Shown: positions 1-8,379, numbered from the stretch's first letter. The stretch is 64,000 nt of DNA from CAVTWS01 sp963738445 (GCA_963738445.1 CAVTWS010000011.1:186001-250000), one strand, 5' to 3'. The notes: generated from the sequence alone by a model not told the origin. Made by a program: numbers and translations.

Positions 1-380
1 CCAACGCCGTCGAGGAGCTGCTCCGCTACGAGGCGCCCTCACCGGTGCAGGCCCGCTGGGTGGAGAACGACGTCACCTACCACGACACCGTGATCCCCGC
101 CGGATCCGTGGCCCTCCTCCTGACCGGTTCCGCGGGCCGTGACGAGCGCGAGTACGCCGACGCCGAACGCTTCGACGCGGGCCGGAAGTTCGCCCACCAC
201 ATGTCGTTCGGCTACGGCATCCACTATTGCCTGGGGGCCAACCTGGCCCGCATGGAGGCGGTCATCGCCCTGGAGGAGACCTTCAAACGGTTCCCCGAGT
301 GGCAGGTCGACTGGGATCACGCCGAGATGGTCCACACCAGCACCGTCCGAGGCTGGCATCAGGTCCCGATCACGTTCTGA
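1..380 (+). CDS. Cytochrome P450, C-terminal part (5' end outside window)
   Basis: This is the last 125 or so residues of a bacterial class I cytochrome P450, a heme monooxygenase that needs a ferredoxin partner. The reading frame enters at base 3. The K-helix ExxR motif is visible at once (EELLR), and the heme-binding loop reads FGYGIHYCLGANLARME with the axial cysteine. The end (RGWHQVPITF) matches the usual P450 C-terminus. The substrate cannot be inferred. The next gene is convergent, so this gene ends its own transcription unit. Confidence 0.93.
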   Translation, partial: NAVEELLRYEAPSPVQARWVENDVTYHDTVIPAGSVALLLTGSAGRDEREYADAERFDAGRKFAHHMSFGYGIHYCLGANLARMEAVIALEETFKRFPEWQVDWDHAEMVHTSTVRGWHQVPITF

Positions 381-426
381 GCGGTCGGCTGCGGGTCAGC
401 CCATCGCCCAGGTCCCGTCGCTGCGG

Positions 427-1134
427 TCAGTGGAGGGACGGGCGCCAATTGACGCGGTCGCCCCAGCCGACGAGCGTGGGTGCTCCGGGGAGCTCAGCAC
501 GGTCGAGCAACCAGGCCAGCAGGGCGCGGCGGTCGGCGCTGAGCCACCGGTCGGGCTCGCCGGTCGACCAGCGGTGACCGGTCTCGTCGGCCACACCGAC
601 CGGGTCGGTAGTGCGGTACTGGACGGTGTCCCACTGGCCGGCGAGGTCGGCGGCGACGTAGGTGGCGGTCCACTCGGTCGGCGCGATGCCGCAAGCGCCG
701 AGGTCGACCCCGTGCACCGACACCTCGCGGAGGCGCATGAAGGGCGCGTTCACCGACGGGAACTCCTCGTCGCCCGGGACCCGGGCGATGCCTCCGGCGG
801 GCGGGGCGAGGCGCCACTCCTCCTCGAAGGCCGTGGCCGATCGATCGAGGTGATCCCGGATCTCGGCTGCCGATCGGCGTGCTCCCCGTTCGATGTCGTC
901 GGATCGCTGGTCGACGCCACCGGGGTACATGTACGCGGGCTCGCCGGCGCGGAGGGCCGATCCGGCCTGCGCCACGGCGTCGGCGTTGAAGGCGATGTGC
1001 GAGAGCAGGTGGCCGATCGACCAGTCGGGGAGGCGGCTCGGACCTTCGATCTCACGATCGGACAACGTGGTGATGCGGGACCGCACGAGCTCGGTCGTGG
1101 AACCGATGGCATCGAGCAGTTGATCGTTCGTCAC
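427..1134 (-). CDS. Maleylpyruvate isomerase family, mycothiol-dependent type
   Basis: A 235-residue protein of the MDMPI/DinB-like four-helix family. In characterised members this fold binds a divalent metal and uses mycothiol. The expected metal triad is present: His46 (GHLLSHIAFN), Glu137 and His141 (REVSVHG). The GTG start at 1134 lies 30 bases downstream of the meaB stop, so it is probably the last gene of the acyl-CoA mutase operon. Most family members are not true maleylpyruvate isomerases, so the substrate is unknown. Mycothiol use would agree with an actinobacterial host. Confidence 0.8.
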   Translation of the reverse strand: MTNDQLLDAIGSTTELVRSRITTLSDREIEGPSRLPDWSIGHLLSHIAFNADAVAQAGSALRAGEPAYMYPGGVDQRSDDIERGARRSAAEIRDHLDRSATAFEEEWRLAPPAGGIARVPGDEEFPSVNAPFMRLREVSVHGVDLGACGIAPTEWTATYVAADLAGQWDTVQYRTTDPVGVADETGHRWSTGEPDRWLSADRRALLAWLLDRAELPGAPTLVGWGDRVNWRPSLH

Positions 1135-1164
1135 CTCGCTGACGGTAGTTCAGCCACGACGGGC

Positions 1165-2142
1165 TCAGGGCCGGGGTTCGGTGACCGCGACGACGATCTC
1201 GCCAGCGATCGAGGTGGGGGAGCGGGCGGTGTCGAGCGTCGGGCGGGCGGCCAGTTCCTGGTCGACGGCGAGCTCGAGCCGCCACATCACCCGGGCCCGC
1301 ACCTCGGCCCGGAGGCGGCGCTCGCGGGTCGCGGCCCGTCCGTCGAGCTCGGAGAGCGAGCGAGCGTGGACATCGATCGCCGCGATGACCTCGGGGGCGC
1401 CGGCGCCGGCGGTCGCCGTCGTCATCACGATGTCGGGACGTCGGGAGCGACCGGATCGACGGTCTTGGCCGCTGACGTGCGAGAGGTCGAGCATCAGTTC
1501 GAGATCCCGCCGGGTGTCGGACGCGCCAGGTCGGTCCGCCTTGTTGACGACGAACAGATCCGCCAGCTCCAGCAGACCGGCCTTGTTCGCCTGCACCGCA
1601 TCGCCCCATCCGGGTGCCACCACGACGACGGTCGTGTCGGCGGTGGCCGTCACGTCGACCTCGACCTGGCCGACACCGACCGTCTCGATGATGACGGGGT
1701 CGTACCCGGCGGCATCGAGCAGGCGGACCGCTCCGGGTACGGCGAGGGCCAGGCCGCCGTGATGGCCCCGGGTCGCCATCGAGCGGATGAAGCCGGTGGC
1801 GCCGATCACGTCGTCCATGCGTACCCGGTCGCCGAGGATCGCCCCGCCGCTGAGCGGCGAGGACGGGTCGACGGCGATCACCGCGGGGCGGCGACCGGCA
1901 TCCGTCCACGCCGCGACCAGGCGACCGACGAGCGTCGATTTACCGGCCCCGGGAGCCCCGGTGATGCCGACGATGTGGGCGCCGTTGCTGCGGGTGTGGA
2001 TGCGATCGGCGATGAGGTCCGCCGGTGGGCCACCGCGTTCGACGATGGTCAGGAGCCGTCCGAGCGCCCGGGTGCCCCCGGACCGCGTGCTCAGTGAGAG
2101 GGCTTCGTCGAGCAGGCTGTCGACATCGAGATGGCGATTCAC
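1165..2142 (-). CDS. meaB: MeaB-type GTPase chaperone of a B12-dependent acyl-CoA mutase
   Basis: A 325-residue G3E-family GTPase. MeaB/ArgK proteins gate adenosylcobalamin loading and protect the mutase from inactivation. Visible are the P-loop GITGAPGAGKST (residues 59-70), the G-protein NKAD base-recognition motif and the family DPSSP segment. I start it at GTG 2142, one base after the stop of the B12-binding subunit. The frame stays open 26 codons further, but that extension lies over the upstream gene and is Arg/Pro-rich. The gene is third in the operon mutase large subunit - B12 subunit - meaB. Confidence 0.93.
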   Translation of the reverse strand: MNRHLDVDSLLDEALSLSTRSGGTRALGRLLTIVERGGPPADLIADRIHTRSNGAHIVGITGAPGAGKSTLVGRLVAAWTDAGRRPAVIAVDPSSPLSGGAILGDRVRMDDVIGATGFIRSMATRGHHGGLALAVPGAVRLLDAAGYDPVIIETVGVGQVEVDVTATADTTVVVVAPGWGDAVQANKAGLLELADLFVVNKADRPGASDTRRDLELMLDLSHVSGQDRRSGRSRRPDIVMTTATAGAGAPEVIAAIDVHARSLSELDGRAATRERRLRAEVRARVMWRLELAVDQELAARPTLDTARSPTSIAGEIVVAVTEPRP

Positions 2143-2143
2143 G

Positions 2144-2575
2144 TCACGCCCGGGCGACGCGCAGCACCTGGGCCACGACCTCGTCGGCCGGGGCGCCCGG
2201 ACCGAGGATCGCCGCGACACCGGCCGCCATCATCTGCTCGACATCCTCGTCGGGCACGATGCCGCCCACGACGACGGGCGTGTCGAGTCCGGCGTCCCGC
2301 AGCGCCCTGACCATTCGGGGCGCGATCGTGAGGTGGCCGGCGTTGTGCAACGACAGGCCCACGACATCGGCATCTTCCTGCTCGACCGCGCGGACCACGG
2401 TGTCGGCGGTCTGGCGTAACCCGAGGTAGATGACCTCCATGCCGGCATCACGCAGGATCCGGGCCACGACCTTCAAGCCACGATCGTGGCCGTCCAACCC
2501 CACCTTGGCCAGCACGACCCGAATGGGGGCTGATTCGCTCGCGGCGTGCGGCGCTGCGTCACTGGGCGTCGTCAT
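2144..2575 (-). CDS. Acyl-CoA mutase, small B12-binding subunit
   Basis: A 143-residue stand-alone cobalamin-binding domain. The base-off/His-on motif DxHxxG is present (DGHDRG, axial His30), followed by SLHNAGH and the GG of VVVGGIVPDED, the standard B12-binding signature. Its ATG (2575) overlaps the TGA of the large subunit (TGATG), and its stop is one base from meaB, so all three are translationally coupled. A separate small subunit is the layout of isobutyryl-CoA and 2-hydroxyisobutyryl-CoA mutases and of some methylmalonyl-CoA mutases. Confidence 0.92.
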   Translation of the reverse strand: MTTPSDAAPHAASESAPIRVVLAKVGLDGHDRGLKVVARILRDAGMEVIYLGLRQTADTVVRAVEQEDADVVGLSLHNAGHLTIAPRMVRALRDAGLDTPVVVGGIVPDEDVEQMMAAGVAAILGPGAPADEVVAQVLRVARA

Positions 2576-4236
2576 CACAACACGGCTGTTTCGACGTAGG
2601 TACCGAACACGCCCTCGAGGGCGGTCACGATCTCGCCTTCGGTGGTGTACACCGCCACGGCGTCGATCAGGGCCGGCATCAGGTTGACGGTCGGCTCCCC
2701 GGCATCTCGCACGAGTCGGTCGAGGGAGTCGCGGACGGCGGTGTCGTCGCGGCGTTGCTTCACGTCGGTCAGGCGTTTCAGCTGGTAGTCCTCGGTGTCC
2801 TGGCCGATCCGCAGGATCGGGGCGCGGGGTTCGTCGTTGCCCTCGGTGAAGGCGTTGACCCCGACGACGATCCTTCGGCCGGCATTGACCTCGCGCTCGA
2901 AGCGGTAGGCGGAGTCGGCGATCTCGCCCATGAAGTACCCGCTCTCGATGCCGGCGTAGACGCCCTCGAGCATCGAGCCCTGCCCGAGGTCCATGAGGTG
3001 GGCGAACACCTCCTCGGCGCGCTGCTCCATCTCGTCGGTCATCCACTCGACGTACGGGGCGCCGCCGAGGGGGTCGGCCACGTTGGCGGCGCCGGTCTCG
3101 TGGGCGACGATCTGCTGGGTACGCAGTGCGATGCGGGCCGCCTTCTCCGTCGGGAGGGCGAGCGCTTCGTCGTAGCTGTCGGTGTGCAGGCTCTGGGTGC
3201 CGCCGAGCGCCGCCGCCATGGCCTGGATGGCCACCCGGGCGACGTTGATCTCGGGTTGCTGGGCGGTGAGCGAGACCCCGGCGGTCTGGGTGTGGAAGCG
3301 GCACAACCACGAGCGCTCGTCGACCGCGCCATAGTGCTCCCGCATCCAGCGGGCCCAGATGCGGCGGGCGGCGCGGAACTTGCCGATCTCCTCGAAGAAG
3401 TCGAGGTGGCTGTTGAAGAAGAAGCTGAGACGACCGGCGAAGGCGTCGATGTCGAGGCCGGCCTGGGTGGCTGCCTCCACGTAGGCGAAGCCGTTGGCGA
3501 GCGTGAAGGCCAGCTCCTGGGCGGCGGTCGCGCCGGCCTCGCGGATGTGGTAGCCCGAGATCGAGATGGCGTTCCACCGGGGCATCTCGGCCGCCGCGAA
3601 GCGCACGGAATCGGTGACGAGCCGCATCGACGGACGCGGCGGGAAGATGTACTCCTTCTGCGCCTGGTACTCCTTGAGGATGTCGTTCTGCAGCGTGCCG
3701 TTGAGAGCGGCGCGCGGGGTGCCGCCCTTCTCGGCCACGGCGACGTACATGGCGAGCAGGATCGGCGCCGGGCCGTTGATCGTCATCGAGGTGGACACCT
3801 GGCCGAGGTCGATGTCGGCGAACAGGTCCTCCATGTCGGCCAGGGTGTCGACGGCGACGCCGGCCCGACCGACCTCACCGACGGCCCAGTCGTGGTCCGA
3901 GTCGCGACCCATCAGGGTGGGCATGTCGAAGGCGGTCGACAGGCCGGTGCCCCCACTGCGAAGGAGCTCCTTGAAGCGGGCGTTGGTGTCCTCGGCGGTC
4001 CCGAAGCCGGCGAACATGCGCATCGTCCAGAGGCGGGAGCGGTACATGGACGGGTGGATGCCCCGGGTGTACGGGTACTGGCCGGGATACGGGGAGTCGC
4101 CGTAGACGGGGTCGACCGGCACCCCCGACATGGTCTCGAACGGGATGTCGCGCAGGGAGGCGCGGTCGTACGCCTCCTGCCAGGACTGTCGGTCGTCGTC
4201 GGTCACGCGCTCATCCCTCACCTGTCGCTCGTCCAC
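2575..4236 (-). CDS. B12-dependent acyl-CoA mutase large subunit, isobutyryl-CoA mutase-like
   Basis: A 553-residue TIM-barrel subunit that catalyses a carbon-skeleton rearrangement of an acyl-CoA with the B12 subunit. Conserved blocks include RMFAGFGTAEDTN, GTLQNDILKEYQAQKEYIFP and ISISGYHIREAGA. Aligned by eye to human methylmalonyl-CoA mutase, the two substrate-carboxylate residues Tyr89 and Arg207 (P. shermanii numbering) are Phe75 and Gln193 here. Phe/Gln is the isobutyryl-CoA mutase pattern. The residue that is Asp117 in hydroxyisobutyryl-CoA mutase is Ala here. Automated pipelines would probably call this methylmalonyl-CoA mutase. GTG 4236 is used; an alternative GTG lies at 4206. Confidence 0.88.
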   Translation of the reverse strand: MDERQVRDERVTDDDRQSWQEAYDRASLRDIPFETMSGVPVDPVYGDSPYPGQYPYTRGIHPSMYRSRLWTMRMFAGFGTAEDTNARFKELLRSGGTGLSTAFDMPTLMGRDSDHDWAVGEVGRAGVAVDTLADMEDLFADIDLGQVSTSMTINGPAPILLAMYVAVAEKGGTPRAALNGTLQNDILKEYQAQKEYIFPPRPSMRLVTDSVRFAAAEMPRWNAISISGYHIREAGATAAQELAFTLANGFAYVEAATQAGLDIDAFAGRLSFFFNSHLDFFEEIGKFRAARRIWARWMREHYGAVDERSWLCRFHTQTAGVSLTAQQPEINVARVAIQAMAAALGGTQSLHTDSYDEALALPTEKAARIALRTQQIVAHETGAANVADPLGGAPYVEWMTDEMEQRAEEVFAHLMDLGQGSMLEGVYAGIESGYFMGEIADSAYRFEREVNAGRRIVVGVNAFTEGNDEPRAPILRIGQDTEDYQLKRLTDVKQRRDDTAVRDSLDRLVRDAGEPTVNLMPALIDAVAVYTTEGEIVTALEGVFGTYVETAVL

Positions 4237-4318
4237 AACTCTGGGAGGCCTCGTCGAGAGCCCTCGGCGGGGGGCCCTTGACTATGAGAAAGTCTGACCT
4301 CTGATGGTTGGAAATCAA

Positions 4319-4324
4319 AGTATA
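4319..4324 (-). promoter_or_regulatory. -10 box of the acyl-CoA mutase operon
   Basis: Read on the minus strand this is TATACT, a near-perfect -10 box in an unusually AT-rich stretch (about 4270-4330). It would give a leader of roughly 75 nt before the mutase start. Just downstream, 4277-4292 holds a short inverted repeat (GACT, 7 nt, AGTC), a possible site for the divergent MarR regulator. The operator is inference. Confidence 0.45.
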
Positions 4325-4346
4325 CGTCAACTCAGCCCGTTTCTCC

Positions 4347-4352
4347 TAGCCT
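4347..4352 (+). promoter_or_regulatory. -10 box, leaderless start of marR-family gene
   Basis: TAGCCT followed by 7 nt and the GTG start at 4360. The same TANNNT - 6 to 8 nt - start codon layout recurs across this window. Confidence 0.5.
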
Positions 4353-4359
4353 GACCTCC

Positions 4360-4851
4360 GTGGTGCTGCCCTTCGATCCGATCGACGAGGCGCGGCGGAA
4401 CTGGGCAAGCAACGGCTTCGGTGCCATCGACGCCATGTCCGCGGCGACATCGCTCACGCGGGCCCACCAGATCGTGCTCGGCCGCGTCAACGACGCACTG
4501 GCGCCGCACGGTCTCACCTTCTCCCGCTACGAGGCCATCGCCCTGCTGGCGTTCTCCCGGAAGGGCGAGCTGCCGCTGGGCAAGATGGGCGTGCGCCTCC
4601 AGGTGCACCCGGCCTCGATCACCAACACGGTCGATCGCCTCGAAGCCGATGGTCTGGTCGAGCGGACCCCCCACGCGACGGATCGCCGTACGGTGCTGGC
4701 CCGGATCACCGAAGCGGGCCGCCAACGGCTCAAGGAAGCGACCGAGGCCCTCGTGGAGATCGAGTTCGGGCTGTCCGTCCTGTCGCCCCGACAGCGGGCG
4801 AGCCTCGACGCCACGCTTCGACCCCTGCGCCACGACGCCGGCGACTTCTGA
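4360..4851 (+). CDS. MarR family transcriptional regulator
   Basis: A 163-residue winged-helix regulator. The core is typical: a dimerisation helix, then LTFSRYEAIALLAF, a recognition helix (VHPASITNTVDRLEADGLVE) and the wing (TPHATDRRTVLARITEAG). The basic DRR of the wing is intact. It is divergent from the acyl-CoA mutase operon with 123 bp between starts, so it is a good candidate for local control of that operon, probably with an acyl-CoA or organic acid as ligand (inference). It is followed by a strong hairpin at 4890-4931. Confidence 0.9.
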   Translation: MVLPFDPIDEARRNWASNGFGAIDAMSAATSLTRAHQIVLGRVNDALAPHGLTFSRYEAIALLAFSRKGELPLGKMGVRLQVHPASITNTVDRLEADGLVERTPHATDRRTVLARITEAGRQRLKEATEALVEIEFGLSVLSPRQRASLDATLRPLRHDAGDF

Positions 4852-4889
4852 GCCGCCTGCGGACGCACTCGCCCTGAATCGGTGCGAAC

Positions 4890-4931
4890 TGGGTGGGTGG
4901 CGTGCCCTCCAGAGGGCACGCCACCCACCCA
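4890..4931 (+). terminator. Hairpin repeat R1, 20-bp perfect stem
   Basis: Bases 4890-4909 are the exact reverse complement of 4912-4931, with a 2-nt loop. The stem begins TGGGTGGGTGGCGTGCCCTC. It lies between the MarR gene and the sigma factor gene. There is no T-run after it, so it would be an unusual intrinsic terminator. It belongs to a family with 6715-6756, 10146-10187 and 11982-12023. Confidence 0.7.
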
Positions 4932-4984
4932 GAACGCCGAGAAAGCCAGTCAAGCGGCGTGGCGGAGATGCCGATCGCACCTTT

Positions 4985-6703
4985 GTGTCGAACCGGGCGC
5001 GGGAGAACGACCCCTCGGAGGAGGTCTTTGCCTCGTTGCTCGCACGCGCCCGAGCGGGAGAGGGTCCGGCGTGGGAGATCCTGTACCGCTGGCTGGCGCC
5101 TGGCGTCGCGGGCTACCTCCGCATGCAGAACGCCGGCGAACCGGACGACCTGACGAGCGAGGTGTTCCTCACCCTCGTCCGCACCATCGCGACATTCCGC
5201 GGCGGCCCGGCACAGTTCCGGTCGTTCGCCTTCGTCATCGCCCACCGGCGCCTGCAGGACGACCGACGGGTTCGCTCGCGGCGGGCTGCGAGAGCGACCC
5301 ATGAGCCGCTCGACGACGAGGGATACGAGGCCGCCGGCGGCGACGCCGGGGACGGAGCGCTCACCTCGCTCGGCACCGATCGGGTGCTCGCTCTCTGCCG
5401 GCGGCTCGCTGCCGATCAGAGAGATGTGGTCCTCCTGCGCATCGTCGCCGACCTGACCGTCGAACAGGTCGCCGACGCGCTCGGCAAGTCGAACGGCGCC
5501 GTCAAGCAGCTGCAACGGCGGGCCTTCGAGAACCTCCGGCGAGAAATTGTCCGCGGAGGCCGTACCCCGATGAACCGCTTCGACGATGACCCCGGTGAGA
5601 TGCCCCGGATGCCCTTGCTCGACGAGCCCAGCCTCGACGATCAGCGCATCGAGGCGATCCTCGCCGGGACTGCAGGTGCTGAGCACCCCGCACTCTCGGC
5701 GTTCATCGCCGACGTGCGAGGTCAGGCCCAGGGACCGGAACCGGTGCCCTCGGCTGCGCTCGCCAGCTTGTTCACCCATGGCTTCTCCACCGAAATCGGC
5801 GACCTGTCGGCGACGACAGCAAGCAACGTCACCGGGCCTGGGCCCCAGGCGGCCGGATTACCGAAGTGGAGGAACTACATCATGGTCACCAAGAGGTTCA
5901 TCGCCGGACTGTCGATCGCCGGGAAGCTCGCCTTCGGCGCAGGCGTCGCGGCGGCGGCGACGGGAGGGGCCGGCACGGTCGGCGCGTTGCCGGACCCGCT
6001 ACAGCACGAGTTCGCCCAGACGTTCGACGTCGTGGCGCCGTTCGAACTGCCTGATCCGGGCACCGGCGAGGCCGGTCTCAGCGCCGAGGGCGAGGCCGCG
6101 GTCGTCGCCGAGTACGACTACGACGATCCGACAGTCATCGACGTGCCCGCCCCACCCACGACGGCGCCCCCGGTGAACGTGCCGCCCACCACCCTGCCCG
6201 CGGGCACGACGCCGCCCGCTTCGCCCGCCACCACTGTGGTGGTGCCGCCCCTCGGGTTCGACGACGCCGCGACGTCCGAGCTCGAAAACGCGGGCGCGAC
6301 CCCATCGGAGTTGCCCCCGGTCCCGGAACCGCCCGCCCCCGAACCGGCTGCTCCCACCACCACGGCGGCACCGGAACCCGCCCCGGCGCCCGCGCCCACC
6401 GGTGGTCCCGCGGTGCTGTCTCTGACGTGTGCCCAACCGGAATCCTGGACCGGTGTCCTGTGCCGCTGGACGATGCCGAGCACGGGCGGCGAGCTCGAGA
6501 TCTACCTGCTCAAGACCGGCCCCGACGCCACTCCCGAGGAGCGCATCTGGGGCGACAACCCGACCAGCTACGTCGACGTCCACGCCGACGGCACCAACAC
6601 GTACACGTTCCAGATCGAGGTTCGGACACTTGATGGGACGGTCGTCGGACGGTCCGGTGTCGTCACGGTGACGATGCACCTGGTGCCGGGCCTCAACGCC
6701 TGA
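4985..6703 (+). CDS. ECF-like sigma factor fused to a membrane/exported C-terminal region
   Basis: A single open frame encodes about 572 residues. The N-terminal part is a sigma-70 family ECF-type factor: region 2 (GEPDDLTSEVFLTLVRT, FRSFAFVIAHRRLQDDRR) and region 4 (LAADQRDVVLLRIVADL, VADALGKSNGAVKQLQRRAF). Without a stop the frame continues through an acidic linker, a hydrophobic Gly/Ala segment near base 5890-5980 (a possible membrane anchor), a long Pro/Thr-rich stretch and a C-terminal beta-type domain ending VTVTMHLVPGLNA. The usual layout is two genes; an ATG at 5571 (MNRFDDDPGEM) looks like the old start of the second. GTG 4985 is chosen because region 2 begins soon after and upstream sequence is the R1 hairpin. 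A lost stop codon is possible. Confidence 0.75.
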   Translation: MSNRARENDPSEEVFASLLARARAGEGPAWEILYRWLAPGVAGYLRMQNAGEPDDLTSEVFLTLVRTIATFRGGPAQFRSFAFVIAHRRLQDDRRVRSRRAARATHEPLDDEGYEAAGGDAGDGALTSLGTDRVLALCRRLAADQRDVVLLRIVADLTVEQVADALGKSNGAVKQLQRRAFENLRREIVRGGRTPMNRFDDDPGEMPRMPLLDEPSLDDQRIEAILAGTAGAEHPALSAFIADVRGQAQGPEPVPSAALASLFTHGFSTEIGDLSATTASNVTGPGPQAAGLPKWRNYIMVTKRFIAGLSIAGKLAFGAGVAAAATGGAGTVGALPDPLQHEFAQTFDVVAPFELPDPGTGEAGLSAEGEAAVVAEYDYDDPTVIDVPAPPTTAPPVNVPPTTLPAGTTPPASPATTVVVPPLGFDDAATSELENAGATPSELPPVPEPPAPEPAAPTTTAAPEPAPAPAPTGGPAVLSLTCAQPESWTGVLCRWTMPSTGGELEIYLLKTGPDATPEERIWGDNPTSYVDVHADGTNTYTFQIEVRTLDGTVVGRSGVVTVTMHLVPGLNA

Positions 6704-6714
6704 CTCGTGCGAAC

Positions 6715-6756
6715 TGGGAGGGTGACGTGCCCTCTGGAGGGCACGCCACCCACCCA
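6715..6756 (+). terminator. Hairpin repeat R2
   Basis: Arms 6715-6734 and 6737-6756 pair over 20 bp with two mismatches and a 2-nt loop. The right arm is identical to that of R1. It lies 12 nt after the stop of the sigma-fusion gene. Confidence 0.68.
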
Positions 6757-6804
6757 GAACGATTTGTCTGGGCGGGCAGGGGGTTGTCTGGGCGGGGTCG
6801 GGGG

Positions 6805-6810
6805 TAGGGT
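6805..6810 (+). promoter_or_regulatory. -10 box, leaderless start
   Basis: TAGGGT, then 7 nt, then the GTG start at 6818. This spacing decides the start chosen for the poly-gamma-glutamate hydrolase gene. Confidence 0.5.
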
Positions 6811-6817
6811 CCCGATC

Positions 6818-7420
6818 GTGTTGCGTGAGTTCCTCGCCCTCGACGGCGTCGTCGAGACGTGCGAGCTTCGCAGCCCGATCGGGATCATGGCGTTCCACGG
6901 CGGGAACCTCGAACGGGTCACCGACGTGATCGCCCACGACACGGCCGACCAGCTGGGCGCGTCCGTGTACTCGGTCGTGCAAGCGGCGCCGCTGCGCCAC
7001 CATGTGCCGTCCCGGCTGTTCCACCCGTCGCACTCGGAGATGCTGGCGGCGTTCCTCGCGCACGTGGACCTCGCTGTCGCGATCCACGGCTACGGGCGAG
7101 ACGACCGGTTCCACGACATCCTGCTCGGCGGCCGCCACCGAGAGCTGGCCGGGCATCTCGGTGGCGCGCTTCGCGGCCGGCTGCCGGAGGCGTACCGGGT
7201 CATCGACGACCTCGACGACATCCCGGTGGACCTGCGTGGCGTGCACGTCGACAACCCGGTGAACCGGCCGCCGAACGCAGGTGTGCAGGTGGAGCTACCG
7301 CCCACGGTGCGGTGGAACCGTGAGGCCCACCAGTGGTCGGACTTCGACGGTGCTCCACGGGCACCGCACGTCGATCTGATCATCGACGGACTGGTCGAAG
7401 GGCTGCGCGCTTGGGCCTGA
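6818..7420 (+). CDS. Poly-gamma-glutamate hydrolase family protein
   Basis: A 200-residue protein resembling the zinc-dependent poly-gamma-glutamate hydrolases of Bacillus phages (PghP) and their chromosomal relatives. The metal-site signature HGGxxE is present (His27, Glu32 in MAFHGGNLERVTD), followed by HGYGRDD and the LLGG segment. No signal peptide is seen, so it is probably cytoplasmic. Its natural substrate here is unknown. The frame is open further upstream over hairpin R2, but the leaderless GTG at 6818 is the better start. Confidence 0.75.
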   Translation: MLREFLALDGVVETCELRSPIGIMAFHGGNLERVTDVIAHDTADQLGASVYSVVQAAPLRHHVPSRLFHPSHSEMLAAFLAHVDLAVAIHGYGRDDRFHDILLGGRHRELAGHLGGALRGRLPEAYRVIDDLDDIPVDLRGVHVDNPVNRPPNAGVQVELPPTVRWNREAHQWSDFDGAPRAPHVDLIIDGLVEGLRAWA

Positions 7421-7488
7421 GCGCCCGGCGAGCCTGAGCGCCCGGCCCGCCTGAGCCTCCGGCCCGCCTAGCTATCGGCCCGCCGGAG

Positions 7489-8304
7489 CTACAGGCGGGT
7501 GGCGGTGATGGCGACGAAGCTGACGATGGCGTGGTCCCGCCCGCCGTCGGTGAGCCGGACACGGGCGTGGACGAGTGACGGGTCGTCGGACGGTATCGAC
7601 TCGACGGTGCCGACCAGGGGACCCACGCTCAAGCGGCCGAGGAAGCGGATGTCGAGATCGGACACGGCGAGGCGGCCGCGGGCGCCCTGGTGATCGGTGC
7701 CGAGGCCGTGTTCGGCGGCCAACTCGGCGAAGAGGGTCTGGGCCCCGCCTTGGACCGTACCGGCCGGGCCGTTGCTGATGCGGGGTGCCGCGTCCATCTC
7801 GATGGTGCGCGCATCGTGGACCCGCGGCGCCAGGTACTCGTCCATGGAACGCTCCGCCATCGGTGGGATCGACTTGGGGCCACTCGACAACGGGGTGCCG
7901 AGCGGGGCGTTCATGAACGTCGTGACGGCGCGGGCGAACGGCGTTCCGCCCGGTGTCGCGGCGAGCTCCGTCTCGGCGACGATCAGGCGCTTCCCGGCGC
8001 GCAGGGCGCGAGCGGTGAGGTGGACCCGCCCGTCCGTGGGCGGCGCGGCGAAGACCGACAACCGCAGATCGACGGTCGGATTGACGGCGCCCGCGGGCAC
8101 GTGGCCGGCCACCAGGTCGACGAGGGTGGCCAGCACGCCGGCCCGGATGCGGGTCGTGCCCGGGATGAACACCTCCGGGCGGACGGGGGCGGATCCGGTG
8201 GCGATCCCGTCGACGACGTCAAACTCGCCGGCGAGCACGCCCATGTAGTGGTCCTCGGGGATGTTGTGGGGTCCGTGTTCGGCGTGGCTCATGGGCGACG
8301 ACAC
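7489..8304 (-). CDS. Acyl-CoA thioesterase-like protein (tandem hotdog)
   Basis: A 271-residue protein with two hotdog-fold halves of the PaaI/acyl-CoA thioesterase type. The first half carries RAGVLATLVDLVAG and the NPTVDLRLSVF strand. The second carries GPAGTVQGGAQTLFAELAAE and VSDLDIRFLGRLSVGP. It would hydrolyse an acyl-CoA thioester in the cytoplasm. GTG 8304 is used; ATG 8292 is an equally good start. It is convergent with the hydrolase gene before it, and the 68-nt gap holds short imperfect repeats of CCGCCTGAGC type. Confidence 0.75.
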   Translation of the reverse strand: MSSPMSHAEHGPHNIPEDHYMGVLAGEFDVVDGIATGSAPVRPEVFIPGTTRIRAGVLATLVDLVAGHVPAGAVNPTVDLRLSVFAAPPTDGRVHLTARALRAGKRLIVAETELAATPGGTPFARAVTTFMNAPLGTPLSSGPKSIPPMAERSMDEYLAPRVHDARTIEMDAAPRISNGPAGTVQGGAQTLFAELAAEHGLGTDHQGARGRLAVSDLDIRFLGRLSVGPLVGTVESIPSDDPSLVHARVRLTDGGRDHAIVSFVAITATRL

Positions 8305-8366
8305 TGGATCGCACCGCCCCGTGTCGACAAATCCGAAAGATCACCCGTCCCACGATCGAGACCCAG

Positions 8367-8372
8367 TAGCTT
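8367..8372 (+). promoter_or_regulatory. -10 box, leaderless start of methyltransferase
   Basis: TAGCTT, 7 nt, TTG start at 8380. The surrounding CCCAGTAGCTTCG is repeated word for word before the gene at 58459. Confidence 0.55.
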
Positions 8373-8379
8373 CGGAACC

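Noticed and set aside
2755..4281. Long plus-strand frame opposite the mutase gene
   Set aside because: Antisense shadow typical of high-GC genes; no domain, composition Gly/Val/Asp-rich and no promoter or start.
4421..4984. Upstream extension of the sigma factor frame to ATG 4421
   Set aside because: It overlaps the MarR gene and hairpin R1, and the residues are Arg/Pro-rich shadow sequence.
4982..4995. Possible sixth operator copy (TTTGTGTCGAAC) at the sigma factor start
   Set aside because: Only partial match, overlaps the start codon and lies outside the catabolic island; probably chance.
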